In this document: in pieces, positions 1 through 8,161 of the stretch
Layout of the letters: each line of letters opens with the position of its first letter
Numbering within the stretch: the first letter of the stretch is position 1
Translations under genes and position numbers: made by a program
Notes under the pieces: model-generated
Seen by the model: the letters and a program-made list of their open reading frames with translations, nothing else
What the model was told of the DNA's origin: nothing
Databases searched by the model: none
NCBI GenBank assembly: GCA_030841965.1
Contig: JAUUSJ010000060.1
Coordinates: forward strand, 1 to 22,090
Length of the DNA stretch: 22,090 nt
Direction of reading: 5' to 3'
Source of the DNA: Blautia sp.
GTDB lineage: Bacteria; Bacillota; Clostridia; Lachnospirales; Lachnospiraceae

Positions 1-24
1 TGTGCGGAGCAATTCGGTATCATA

Positions 25-54
25 GGGGTCAAAAGACCTTTTGACCCCAACATC
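25..54. repeat. Palindromic dispersed repeat, copy A
   Basis: Positions 25-48 form a near-perfect palindrome with 11-base arms GGGGTCAAAAG and CTTTTGACCCC around a 2-base centre. On the opposite strand, 26-54 is identical over 29 bases to 20819-20847, so this copy is inverted relative to the second one. There is no U-tract after either arm, so it does not look like an intrinsic terminator. It lies upstream of the lon promoter. It could be a REP-like intergenic element or a protein-binding site; I cannot tell which. Confidence 0.8.
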
Positions 55-95
55 AAAAATATAAAGTTAGATATGAAACAAATTTAAAAATATAG

Positions 96-124
96 TTGAC
101 AAATGAGGAATCTTTGAGTATATT
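96..124 (+). promoter_or_regulatory. Sigma-A promoter of lon
   Basis: A perfect -35 hexamer TTGACA (96-101), a 17-base spacer and a -10 hexamer TATATT (119-124) are seen. Transcription would start near 131, giving a leader of about 115 bases that contains a hairpin and a CIRCE operator before the lon start codon. Confidence 0.8.
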
Positions 125-147
125 AGTAAGTAGTAAATTAGTAGGAA

Positions 148-179
148 AGCGAATTCATCTTGAGTTTTATGGATTCGCT
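148..179 (+). promoter_or_regulatory. Leader hairpin upstream of lon
   Basis: Arms AGCGAATTCAT (148-158) and ATGGATTCGCT (169-179) pair over 11 bp with one G-U, with a 10-base loop. The stem is followed by CTTTTCTT, a poor U-tract, so it could be a weak attenuator, an mRNA-stabilising 5' stem or a thermosensitive element. The structure is seen in the sequence; its role is unknown. Confidence 0.5.
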
Positions 180-196
180 CTTTTCTTACAAAATGA

Positions 197-223
197 TTAG
201 CACTCAATCAAAATGAGTGCTGA
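197..223 (+). promoter_or_regulatory. CIRCE operator (HrcA binding site) before lon
   Basis: The sequence reads TTAGCACTC, nine bases, GAGTGCTGA. The CIRCE consensus is TTAGCACTC-N9-GAGTGCTAA, so there is one mismatch in 18 conserved positions. HrcA is the heat-shock repressor of groESL and dnaK operons in Firmicutes. The site lies in the transcribed leader, 22 bases before the lon ATG, and covers an upstream in-frame ATG at 213 that is therefore unlikely to be the start. Confidence 0.88.
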
Positions 224-245
224 TAAGGTGAAAGGGGAGAATAGT

Positions 246-2534
246 ATGATTACAATACCTGTTTATGATTTATTGATATTGCCGGAAGTAACCTTTTATT
301 TTAAAAAGGATATGTTAGTAGATACAGATATTACAGCGGAGGAGAAGGGACAAGATATTTTGTTTATCATGCAAAAATCAGACAAAGCTCGCGAAGAGCT
401 GACCCAAGAAGATTTTTATCCATTTGGCGTTATCGGAAGGATTGAGTCTGTGACAGAGGATGGGAATGTCCGCATTCGCACATTGAAGAGAGTGATTGTC
501 GATGATATCGATTTATCTAATGATAGGATAAATGCAAGTGCGATATCTTGTGAGGAGGATGACGATATCTCCGACGAAGAAAAGAAAAAGATATTTGATG
601 ATATTAAAAATGAGATGCTTCAATTTGTCAGAAATTTCCAGTGGGGCGCTTGGGCGAGGGGCTTTATTTTACACTGGAAGACGATGGAAGAAGCAACCTG
701 CTCTCTTGGCTCTTATTTTGATATTAGTTGGGAGGAGAAATATGGGCTACTTGAGGTAAATTCCATGGGAACTCGATATGAGAGAATGGGAGATTTGCTT
801 CGAGAATTGATGGAAGTTTTCCGTGTCAGAAATGAGGCGGAGCAGATGCAACAACAAGAGCATGATAAAAATTATCGCGAAGTCGCATTGAAGAAACAGA
901 TTGAATATTTACAGGAACAATTAGACGATTTGCATCCAGAAAATATTACGGATGTCCGTATGTTTGAGAAAAAGCTTGCAAAGGCGAAGATGAACGAGGA
1001 GGCAAAGAAAGAATGCGAAAAGGTCCTAAACCGTATGAAGCAGGAGGGACCAAATAGTCATGAGTATGGAATCTTTTATGATTATCTAGATTTTATGACT
1101 TCTCTCTCATGGGAGACGGAGGAGATGCCAGAAGTAGATTTACAAAAGGCGGAGGAGATTCTAGACGAGGACCATTACGGTCTAAAGAAGGTAAAAGAGC
1201 GTATTATTGAGCAGCTTGCCGTTATGGCATTAAATAAAAAGCAGTCAGGTTCGATTTTACTTTTCGTCGGTGCACCTGGAACGGGTAAGACGAGTATCGG
1301 ACAGAGTATTGCAAAGGCACTCGGAAGAAAATACGTCCGAATTAGTCTCGGCGGTATTCGAGACGAGGCAGAGATTCGCGGTCACAGAAGAACTTATGTC
1401 GGAGCGATGCCGGGCCGTATCATGGAAGGAATGAAGCGAAGCGGTGCGCAAAATCCAGTTATGGTTCTCGATGAGGTGGATAAGTTAATGAGAGACCATG
1501 CGGGAGACCCTGCAAGTGCTCTGCTTGAGGTGCTTGACCCAGAGCAGAACAATACATTTACAGACCATTATATGAATGCTCCATATGATTTATCCAATGT
1601 ATTTTTCGTATGTACGGCAAACTCGACAGATACGATTCCAGAACCACTTCTTAACCGTATGGAAGTAATACAGTTCCCAGGATATACGCCAGTTGAGAAA
1701 TTCCAGATTGCCAAGAGACATCTGCTTCCAAGAGCGATGAAGAGCATGGGAATTAAGGCGCAGAATCTTCGCGTAAGCGACGAGGCCATCAAGCAGATTA
1801 TTGAGGGATACACGGCAGAGTCGGGAGTTCGTGGACTCAAAAAGCAGATGGATATCTTATGCCGTCATGCCGCTGTGAAGCTCGTAAGAGGAGAGCAAAA
1901 GAGCTTTACCGTCAGCGAGAAAAAAGTCAGAGAGTTCATGGGAAGGAAACCGATGAACCGTGAGAAGGTAGGAGAGAGCACAAAACCTGGAATTGTCACA
2001 GGACTTGCCTGGACGATGGCGGGCGGAGAGATTTTGTTTATTGAGACCGCTTTTATGAAGGGACAGGGACAGGTGACTATCACAGGACAGCTCGGAGATG
2101 TGATGAAAGAGTCGGCGCAGATAGCGGTTAGTATTGTAAAGATGATGTATCCGGAGTATGCGAAGAAGTTTGAGGAGAACAATCTCCATATTCATGTGCC
2201 AGCGGGAGCAGTGCCAAAGGACGGTCCATCCGCAGGTATTACGCTTGTGACCGCACTCTCCTCTCTTGTGACAGGAAGAGCGGTGAGCCCAGAGATTGGT
2301 ATGACAGGAGAAGTATCGTTACGTGGAAATGTGATGCCGATTGGAGGTCTTCCAGAGAAGTTGATGGCTGCCGAGAGGGCGGGTGTGAAGAAGGTTTTCA
2401 TTCCAGCCGAGAATAAAGATGACTTGGAAGATGTGGCAGAGGAAGTAAAGGAGAAGCTTGAGATTATTCCTGTGAAGACAATACGAGAGGTGCTTGAGGG
2501 CACAGGAGTTATGGAGAAAGAGAGTGACAAATAA
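246..2534 (+). CDS. lon: ATP-dependent protease LonA
   Basis: This encodes a cytoplasmic AAA+ serine protease of 762 residues that degrades misfolded and regulatory proteins. In order the sequence shows a LAN-type N-terminal domain (about 1-190), a charged coiled-coil stretch (about 190-250), an AAA+ module with Walker A GAPGTGKT (342-349) and Walker B ending D409-E410, and a C-terminal protease domain with the PKDGPSAG motif (catalytic S662) and the GLPEKL motif (K705). The Ser-Lys spacing of 43 equals that of E. coli Lon (S679/K722). I chose the ATG at 246 because AAGGGGAG lies 6 bases before it, while the in-frame ATG at 213 sits inside the CIRCE operator and lacks a good RBS. It has its own promoter and terminator. 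Heat-shock control by HrcA is inferred. Length is normal for LonA and no motif is missing. Confidence 0.97.
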   Translation: MITIPVYDLLILPEVTFYFKKDMLVDTDITAEEKGQDILFIMQKSDKAREELTQEDFYPFGVIGRIESVTEDGNVRIRTLKRVIVDDIDLSNDRINASAISCEEDDDISDEEKKKIFDDIKNEMLQFVRNFQWGAWARGFILHWKTMEEATCSLGSYFDISWEEKYGLLEVNSMGTRYERMGDLLRELMEVFRVRNEAEQMQQQEHDKNYREVALKKQIEYLQEQLDDLHPENITDVRMFEKKLAKAKMNEEAKKECEKVLNRMKQEGPNSHEYGIFYDYLDFMTSLSWETEEMPEVDLQKAEEILDEDHYGLKKVKERIIEQLAVMALNKKQSGSILLFVGAPGTGKTSIGQSIAKALGRKYVRISLGGIRDEAEIRGHRRTYVGAMPGRIMEGMKRSGAQNPVMVLDEVDKLMRDHAGDPASALLEVLDPEQNNTFTDHYMNAPYDLSNVFFVCTANSTDTIPEPLLNRMEVIQFPGYTPVEKFQIAKRHLLPRAMKSMGIKAQNLRVSDEAIKQIIEGYTAESGVRGLKKQMDILCRHAAVKLVRGEQKSFTVSEKKVREFMGRKPMNREKVGESTKPGIVTGLAWTMAGGEILFIETAFMKGQGQVTITGQLGDVMKESAQIAVSIVKMMYPEYAKKFEENNLHIHVPAGAVPKDGPSAGITLVTALSSLVTGRAVSPEIGMTGEVSLRGNVMPIGGLPEKLMAAERAGVKKVFIPAENKDDLEDVAEEVKEKLEIIPVKTIREVLEGTGVMEKESDK

Positions 2535-2585
2535 AAGTATTGAGATATTAGTGGAGCAATTATATATCAGACAATGCAATCAATA

Positions 2586-2636
2586 AAAAAACTTGTCGTG
2601 AACAACCAATGATAGGATGTTCACGACAAGTTTTTT
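2586..2636. terminator. Bidirectional intrinsic terminator
   Basis: A perfect 14-bp stem (ACTTGTCGTGAACA at 2591-2604 with its complement at 2618-2631) is bordered by an A-run on the left and a T-run on the right. It therefore gives a U-tract in both directions. It sits between the convergent lon and symporter genes and serves both. Confidence 0.93.
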
Positions 2637-2651
2637 GATTTATAAAATCAA

Positions 2652-4298
2652 TTATTTTCTTCCTTCTCTTTTTAAAATCTCCTCAAATTCATCTACTTCT
2701 TTTACGATAACTTTAGAAAGTACAATCAAAGAGATAAGGTTTGGAACCGCCATAAGAGCGTTGGCGATATCGGAGAAGTTCCAAACGATATTTAATGTGG
2801 TTGTTGCTCCGACAAATGCAATCAAGGAGAAGATGACACGGTAAATCATATTATATTTATGTGTTCCGAGAATATACTCGAACGCTTTCTCTCCGTGATA
2901 CTCCCAACCAAGGATGGTGGAGAAGGCAAATAATCCGATTCCGATACAGATAATCCATCCGCCGACTGGACCGAGAACGGTCTTAAATGCCTCGATGGTA
3001 AGCTCGGAGCCGACATAGAGCTCTTTTTTTGTAAAATCTCCACTCTCGGAAAATTCATATACATTTTTGTCCGAATCTACCCAGGAGCCGACGAGAGTTG
3101 TTGTATCTACTTCGGAGCCGTCGAAAGGAGTCAAAACAAGGGTTTTTCCGAGAGTAGAATCTTTTAAGGTAACTGTTGTTCCATCTACATCGATTGTTCC
3201 GTCGAACGCCTTATCTTTTTCGTAATTTTCAATAATGACAGTATCATTGGAAACGGCGTAACTGCTATTAATGGTATCGTGAGTATTTCCAAGGACACCG
3301 GAGCTTGCGATGCAAAGACCAGTGATGGTACAGACAACGATGGTATCCCAAAATGTACCAGTCATATTGATATATCCTTGACGGCAAGGATGGTCTGTCG
3401 TCGCAGCGGCAGCAGTGATTGCGGCGGAACCCATACCAGCCTCGTTGGAGAAGCATCCGCGGGCAACACCAAAACGCATGGCACCCATCATAGAGGCTAC
3501 GACAGAACCGAGAACACCGCCGCTTACAGCCTTAGGTGAGAATGCCATCTTGAAAATCAAGACAATACCAGAAGGTACGTTTGAAATATTTCCAATAATA
3601 ACGATAAGACCGGCAACGATATAGAAGACAGCCATTAAAGGTACAACGACAGAAGATACCTTTGAGATACTCTGAATACCGCCGACGATAATAATAAGTG
3701 CGAGCACGGTAATAATAATACCTGTAATCCATGTAGGAACTCCGAATGTCGTGTAGAATGAAGATGCGATGGAGTTGCCCTGTGTCAAGTTACCGATACC
3801 GAAGGAAGCGATAACTGCGAAGAGGGCAAAAAGCCATCCGAGAGCTGCACCGAGTTTCTTGTTCTTGAATCCGCGTTTCATTGTGTACATAGGTCCGCCG
3901 GACATCTCACCGTTTTCATTTACTTCACGGTATTTGATAGCTAACATACATTCACTAAATTTTGTTGTGAGACCAAAGCAGGCGGAGATTAACATCCACA
4001 CTAAAGCTCCAGGTCCGCCAGATACCATGGCAGTTGCGACACCTACGATATTACCAGTACCGATTGTGGCGGCGAGTGCTGTCGTTAACGCAGAGAACGG
4101 AGAAATATCACCTGAGCCTCTATCACTTTTTCTTGCTTCTTTGCTTAGCGTACTTTTTAGCGCATATCCGAGGTTTCTCCAAGTTAAGAAACGAAGCCGA
4201 ACTGTCAAATAGATACCTGTTCCGACTAAGAGAACAAGCATGACAGGACCCCAGACGAAATCGTCAACAGTACTTAAAATTGATCCTAATACTTCCAT
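2652..4298 (-). CDS. Sodium:alanine/glycine symporter (AGCS family) with an inserted domain
   Basis: This encodes a 548-residue inner-membrane amino-acid:cation symporter. Family marks include the IGTGNIVG motif near residue 80, the SGGPMYT segment, the FSNEAGMGSAA motif in mid-protein and ILGWEYHGEKAFEY near the C-terminus, with about ten hydrophobic segments. The start at 4298 is preceded by AGGGAGG at good spacing; the longer in-frame ATG at 4349 has no RBS. Family members are usually about 450-490 residues. The extra length is a hydrophilic stretch at about residues 336-430, rich in Thr, Asp and Val, with a GSWVDSDKNVYEF segment reminiscent of small beta-rich domains. The gene is convergent with lon and divergent from GH36, and nothing links it to sugar use. 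The exact substrate (alanine, glycine or glutamine) is uncertain. Confidence 0.92.
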   Translation of the reverse strand: MEVLGSILSTVDDFVWGPVMLVLLVGTGIYLTVRLRFLTWRNLGYALKSTLSKEARKSDRGSGDISPFSALTTALAATIGTGNIVGVATAMVSGGPGALVWMLISACFGLTTKFSECMLAIKYREVNENGEMSGGPMYTMKRGFKNKKLGAALGWLFALFAVIASFGIGNLTQGNSIASSFYTTFGVPTWITGIIITVLALIIIVGGIQSISKVSSVVVPLMAVFYIVAGLIVIIGNISNVPSGIVLIFKMAFSPKAVSGGVLGSVVASMMGAMRFGVARGCFSNEAGMGSAAITAAAATTDHPCRQGYINMTGTFWDTIVVCTITGLCIASSGVLGNTHDTINSSYAVSNDTVIIENYEKDKAFDGTIDVDGTTVTLKDSTLGKTLVLTPFDGSEVDTTTLVGSWVDSDKNVYEFSESGDFTKKELYVGSELTIEAFKTVLGPVGGWIICIGIGLFAFSTILGWEYHGEKAFEYILGTHKYNMIYRVIFSLIAFVGATTTLNIVWNFSDIANALMAVPNLISLIVLSKVIVKEVDEFEEILKREGRK

Positions 4299-4349
4299 AA
4301 AATCCTCCCTTTTTGTTCTTGATGCAGTCTGAAAAAAACTTTTTCTCAT

Positions 4350-4355
4350 ATTATA
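4350..4355 (-). promoter_or_regulatory. Candidate -10 box of the symporter gene
   Basis: On the minus strand a perfect TATAAT lies about 50 bases upstream of the symporter ATG. The matching -35 region about 17 bases further up (around 4373-4378) reads CTTTTT, which is weak. It is the only good -10 candidate near the gene. Confidence 0.4.
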
Positions 4356-4372
4356 CTACATATAGAAATGAT

Positions 4373-4418
4373 AAAAAGAGCGAAATCTGTAAAATATCTT
4401 GTATTTTTCACTCTTTTT
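4373..4418. other. Long AT-rich hairpin between divergent genes
   Basis: The arms 4373-4385 and 4406-4418 (AAAAAGAG...CTCTTTTT type) pair over 13 positions with one mismatch on the plus strand, which becomes a G-U pair in minus-strand RNA. The loop is 20 bases. Both arms end in runs of five A/T, so it resembles a bidirectional terminator, yet no gene ends here. It may insulate the two divergent promoters. Confidence 0.45.
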
Positions 4419-4635
4419 GATGTAAACTGAATTTAGTCTACTATATAAAAATGAATCTGTCAATTTAAATTCCTGCAAAAAATGTCTTAAATTATCTGAA
4501 ATAGTTCCAAAAAGAAATAAAAAAAACGATAGACAGGATTATTATTTTGATTTTTAAATAAATACAGGAAAAAACTTAATAAAAAAAACTATTTTCGTAT
4601 ATAAAAATTTTATGCAGTCTTGAGAGAAAAAAAGA

Positions 4636-4664
4636 TTGATTTTTCTAATAAAACATGATTTAAT
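4636..4664 (+). promoter_or_regulatory. Promoter of the GH36-lacI unit
   Basis: The -35 TTGATT (4636-4641), a 17-base spacer and an extended -10 TGA-TTTAAT (-10 at 4659-4664) fit a sigma-A promoter. The predicted RNA start is near 4671, about 50 bases before the GH36 ATG. An imperfectly conserved motif shared with the transporter promoter overlaps the start (4670-4691). Confidence 0.6.
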
Positions 4665-4669
4665 AAAAA

Positions 4670-4691
4670 TAAAATTAATTTAAGTTAAAAA
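4670..4691 (+). promoter_or_regulatory. Candidate shared operator, GH36 copy
   Basis: This 22-base stretch matches 8185-8206, upstream of the binding-protein gene, at 20 of 22 positions. Both contain an 11-base palindrome TTTAA-S-TTAAA (here centred on G4684). Each lies around the predicted transcription start of a mannan-related unit, so a common regulator such as the adjacent LacI protein is possible. In DNA this A/T-rich, a chance match is a real alternative. Confidence 0.3.
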
Positions 4692-4722
4692 TAGATTAAA
4701 AATAAATTAAAGGAGAGATAAA

Positions 4723-6924
4723 ATGCATATCAGTTTTGACGAAAAAAAGCAAATATTTAAACTTGACACAAAACATACATCGTATGTAATTGGAATTACG
4801 ACAGAGGGTTATTTGGGACATGTTTATTATGGAAAGAGATTGACTCATATGCCAGGCAGACAACTTCTTAGAATTTATGAACATCCTTTTACACCTTCTG
4901 TAAAGGAGAGAGAAAAGGGGATGTTTCTGGACAATTTTCCTATGGAATATCCGACAGGTGGTGTAGGAGATTTTAGAGAGAGCTGTCTCGAGGTACAGAC
5001 AGAGGAAAATCATACGGGATGTGAAATCTTTTATCGTTCCCATACGATAAACAAAGGAAAGGAGAAACTTTTAGGGCTTCCCGCTTCTTTTGGAAAAGAG
5101 GAAGAAGTAGAGACATTGACAATCGTATGTGAAGATCCAATTCTTAAAATGAAAATTATGCTTTCTTATTCTGTTTTCTATGAGGAAGATATTATTACTA
5201 GAAATACAAAAATTATAAATGACTCAGAGAAAAGATTGAAACTATTGAAAGCTTATAGTGCCTGCATCGATATGGATAATAAGGATTTTGAAATAGTAAG
5301 TTTGGCGGGAGCATGGGCAAGGGAGCGTCATATACAAAGAAATAAGCTTTGTTTTGGAAAGCAAATGGTTTCTTCTAATAAAGGAATTTCTAGCCATCAT
5401 GAACATCCATTTTTAGCATTAGTGACGCCAGAGACGACAGAAGAGGTAGGGGAAGTGTATGGAATGCATTTTGTATATTCTGGAAATTTCCTTGCGCAGG
5501 CAGAACTTTCTTGTAATAAACAGGTACGTATGACGATGGGAATTCATCCCGAGCATTTTGGATGGAATTTAAAACCAGGTGAGCAATTTCAAACTCCAGA
5601 GGTAGTGCTTGTATATTCTAGTGAGGGAATAGGAAAAATGACAAGGAATCTACATGATTTTTATCGTAATCATATGATTCGCAGTTCTTATAAATATAAA
5701 AAACGTCCTATTTTGATTAATAATTGGGAGGCAACGTATTTTGATTTTGATACGGAGAAGTTGCTTGATATCGCAAGGGAAGCTAAGAGACATGGAATTG
5801 AGATGCTAGTTATGGATGATGGTTGGTTTGGAAAAAGAAGCAGTGATGATTCTTCGCTTGGTGATTGGGTTGTAAATGAGACAAAGTTAGTGGGAGGTTT
5901 ACCTGCCCTTGTATCGAAGGTAAATGAAATAGGATTGGAGTTTGGCATTTGGTTTGAGCCAGAAATGATTTCTCCAGATTCAGATTTATACCGAGCTCAT
6001 CCAGATTGGGCGATTCAGATTCAGGGAAGAGTGCCGACACAGAGTAGAGCTCAGTATGTATTGGACTTATCTAGAAAAGAGATTCGAGAGTATGTATATG
6101 AATCTGTGGCAAAAATTTTGAGAAGTGCTAATATTACTTATGTTAAATGGGATATGAATAGACAAATCTGTGACATTGGAAGTAGTTTTTTAGATAGAGA
6201 ATCACAAGATGAATTACTTCATCGATATATGCTTGGAGTGTACGAACTTCAGGAAAGATTGGTGGAAGAATTTCCGAATCTCTTATTAGAGAATTGTTGT
6301 AGTGGGGGTGGACGTTTCGATCCAGGAATGCTATACTATAGTCCGCAGATTTGGTGTTCGGATGACACAGATGCGATTGAGAGACTTAGAATCCAGGAGG
6401 GAACGGCATTACTTTATCCACTTTCTGCCATTGGAGCTCATGTAAGTGATTGTCCAAATCATATGACTCGCCGCGTAGCCTCATTTGAGACGAGAGGCGA
6501 TATTGCTATCAGTGGAACGTTTGGTTATGAGCTTGATATCACAAGGATTTCTGACGAAGATAGAGTAAAGATTCCAAATCAGATTGCTTTATATAACAAA
6601 TACTTTGATTTGATTCAAAGAGGAGATTATTATCGTATTTTATCTTGGAGCGATAAATATCCGAATGATTGTTGGGAAGTGATATCGAAGGATAAAAAAG
6701 AAGCACTTATAACATATGTTCAAGTTTTGGCTCAGGCAAATACCAGAACGAATAAAATATATTTAAAAGGATTAGATCCAGAGAGCGAGTATATTTTAGA
6801 AGAAACAGGTGAGAGTTATGGTGGAGATGAGCTTATGAATTGTGGACTTTTAGTGGAACATTTGGAGGGGGATTTTGTAAGTAAGTTATACCATTTTATA
6901 AGGAAGGATTTTGGAAGGTTGTAA
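4723..6924 (+). CDS. Alpha-galactosidase, glycoside hydrolase family 36
   Basis: This encodes a 733-residue cytoplasmic alpha-galactosidase that would remove alpha-1,6-galactosyl side groups from galactomannooligosaccharides, or from raffinose-type sugars. It has an N-terminal beta-sandwich (about 1-300), a (beta/alpha)8 catalytic domain with NNWEATYFDFD and MDDGWFG motifs, and a C-terminal beta domain. The nucleophile is D477 in KWDMNR and the acid/base lies in CSDDTDA (D547 or D548), close to positions known for the tetrameric AgaA/MelA type. There is no signal peptide. AGGAGAG precedes the ATG. The lacI gene begins 24 bases downstream, so the two are cotranscribed. The match to the family is full length. 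The galactomannan role comes from the neighbourhood, not from the enzyme itself. Confidence 0.95.
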   Translation: MHISFDEKKQIFKLDTKHTSYVIGITTEGYLGHVYYGKRLTHMPGRQLLRIYEHPFTPSVKEREKGMFLDNFPMEYPTGGVGDFRESCLEVQTEENHTGCEIFYRSHTINKGKEKLLGLPASFGKEEEVETLTIVCEDPILKMKIMLSYSVFYEEDIITRNTKIINDSEKRLKLLKAYSACIDMDNKDFEIVSLAGAWARERHIQRNKLCFGKQMVSSNKGISSHHEHPFLALVTPETTEEVGEVYGMHFVYSGNFLAQAELSCNKQVRMTMGIHPEHFGWNLKPGEQFQTPEVVLVYSSEGIGKMTRNLHDFYRNHMIRSSYKYKKRPILINNWEATYFDFDTEKLLDIAREAKRHGIEMLVMDDGWFGKRSSDDSSLGDWVVNETKLVGGLPALVSKVNEIGLEFGIWFEPEMISPDSDLYRAHPDWAIQIQGRVPTQSRAQYVLDLSRKEIREYVYESVAKILRSANITYVKWDMNRQICDIGSSFLDRESQDELLHRYMLGVYELQERLVEEFPNLLLENCCSGGGRFDPGMLYYSPQIWCSDDTDAIERLRIQEGTALLYPLSAIGAHVSDCPNHMTRRVASFETRGDIAISGTFGYELDITRISDEDRVKIPNQIALYNKYFDLIQRGDYYRILSWSDKYPNDCWEVISKDKKEALITYVQVLAQANTRTNKIYLKGLDPESEYILEETGESYGGDELMNCGLLVEHLEGDFVSKLYHFIRKDFGRL

Positions 6925-6948
6925 TTAGGAGAGGAGAGAAGGAATGGA

Positions 6949-7968
6949 ATGTCGAAGGTAAGATTATCAGATATAGCGAAAAAAGTAGGTGTGAGTACAG
7001 TAACGGTTCATAATGCTTTGACAGGAAACAAAGGGGTAAGTGAAGAGCTAAAGATAAAAATACAAAAAATAGCAGATGAAATGGGATATCAACCTGTTGG
7101 AAGTCGAGACACAAAAAGAATGGAAAACTCGGCGGGTTTTATCAAAATAGGAGTTTTGATTGCTGAAAATTATTTGGCGCAGTATTCTACTTTTTATTGG
7201 AAAATGTATCAAGAATTAGCTTTATTTGCAACTGAAAAACGTTGTTTTACAACTGTTGAAGTATTAAAGAAAATGGCGGAAAGAGAAACCTTTACACTTC
7301 CTCAGTGTATTGAGGAAAGGGCGGTAGATGGACTTGTTATTATCGGCGAGATTGGAAAAACGTATATTAATAAGCTAAAAAAAGAAACAGAAATTCCAAT
7401 TGTGTTTTTAGATTTTTATGATAAAGATTTGGCAAAGGATGCAGTAATCGCGGATAGTTTTTATGGAATGTATCTTATGACAGAGTTTTTATTTCAAAAT
7501 GGCTATAAAGAACTTGCATTTGTTGGTTCCATTCATGCTACTAGTAGTATTATGGACCGATATTTTGGCTTTGCCAAATCTATGATGGAACATAAAAAAG
7601 AAATCTGGCCAGAGTGGGTAATCGAGGACAGAGATGAGCTTGGACAAATTCAGTTTGAACTTCCAAAGAGACTTCCAGAGGCATTTGTATGTAACTGTGA
7701 TTTGACGGCTGGATTATTAATAGAAAAATTAAACGAAAAAGGATATCGGGTTCCAGAAGATATAGCAGTAGTAGGTTTTGATAATTATCTTTATCCAGGT
7801 TTTGCAGATTTTAAAATTACCACGTATGAAGTGAATACGAGAGCGATGACAAAGGTAGCAGTCAATAAAATACTAAAGCGAATTAAAAATCCGGATTCAG
7901 GGAGGGGACTTGAAATAGTTTCTGGAAAGATTATTGTAAAAAAGAGTGTGAAGTTAAGGGAAAGATAA
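6949..7968 (+). CDS. LacI/GalR-family transcriptional regulator
   Basis: This encodes a 339-residue sugar-responsive DNA-binding protein. Residues 1-50 form the LacI helix-turn-helix (LSDIAKKVGVSTVTVHNAL, then GVSEEL and MGYQP). The rest is a periplasmic-binding-protein-like effector domain, with DGLVIIGE and DIAVVGFDNYLYPGFADFKITT segments. The recognition helix carries TVTVHNAL instead of the usual TVSRAL, and the linker after MGYQP lacks the canonical hinge-helix R-x-L pattern, which places it in a divergent Firmicute subgroup. A GGAGAGGAGAG purine stretch precedes the ATG at 6949. It follows GH36 by 24 bases and is closed by a strong terminator. It is the obvious candidate to control the GH36 and transporter promoters, probably by derepression on a mannooligosaccharide or galactose ligand; this is inference. 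Confidence 0.93.
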   Translation: MSKVRLSDIAKKVGVSTVTVHNALTGNKGVSEELKIKIQKIADEMGYQPVGSRDTKRMENSAGFIKIGVLIAENYLAQYSTFYWKMYQELALFATEKRCFTTVEVLKKMAERETFTLPQCIEERAVDGLVIIGEIGKTYINKLKKETEIPIVFLDFYDKDLAKDAVIADSFYGMYLMTEFLFQNGYKELAFVGSIHATSSIMDRYFGFAKSMMEHKKEIWPEWVIEDRDELGQIQFELPKRLPEAFVCNCDLTAGLLIEKLNEKGYRVPEDIAVVGFDNYLYPGFADFKITTYEVNTRAMTKVAVNKILKRIKNPDSGRGLEIVSGKIIVKKSVKLRER

Positions 7969-7971
7969 CAG

Positions 7972-8021
7972 AAAAAAAGGGAATGTTGAAAAGATATTGA
8001 TTTTTAACATTCCCTTTTTTT
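7972..8021 (+). terminator. Intrinsic terminator after lacI
   Basis: GGGAATGTT (7979-7987) pairs with AACATTCCC (8006-8014). The stem extends outward through seven A/T pairs and inward through five more, including one G-U, leaving an 8-base loop. A run of seven T ends the structure. It separates the GH36-lacI unit from the transporter operon. Confidence 0.93.
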
Positions 8022-8161
8022 AGAATAACTTAAAATTAAAAAACAAAATAATATTAAATTAAAAATTAAGTAAAAAACATGTAAAAAACTATAAAAAACT
8101 TAAAAAAATAGGAAGCGTAATCATAAAAAATGGCAAAAATACACAAAACAAAGAAAAAAGC

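Larger units (their letters stand above)
4299..4722. other. AT-rich divergent intergenic region
   Basis: This 424-base gap between the divergent symporter and alpha-galactosidase genes has no convincing coding region. It holds a probable minus-strand -10 box (4350-4355), a long hairpin (4373-4418) and the GH36 promoter (4636-4664). Between about 4440 and 4630 I see only A/T-rich sequence with no clear structure. The 9-mer ATGCAGTCT occurs twice (4322-4330 and 4612-4620), probably by chance. Confidence 0.7.

Noticed and set aside
213..245. Upstream in-frame ATG giving lon 11 extra residues
   Set aside because: It lies inside the CIRCE operator without a good RBS; the ATG at 246 has AAGGGGAG at proper spacing.
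532..759. Short plus-strand frame within lon
   Set aside because: Out-of-frame shadow with no RBS and no recognisable product, fully inside lon.
1857..2195. Minus-strand frames of about 100-112 residues opposite lon
   Set aside because: Shadows of a well-conserved gene; compositions are non-protein-like and there is no RBS or promoter.
3769..4212. 147-residue plus-strand frame opposite the symporter gene
   Set aside because: It mirrors conserved membrane-segment codons of the symporter, has no initiation signal and no family resemblance.
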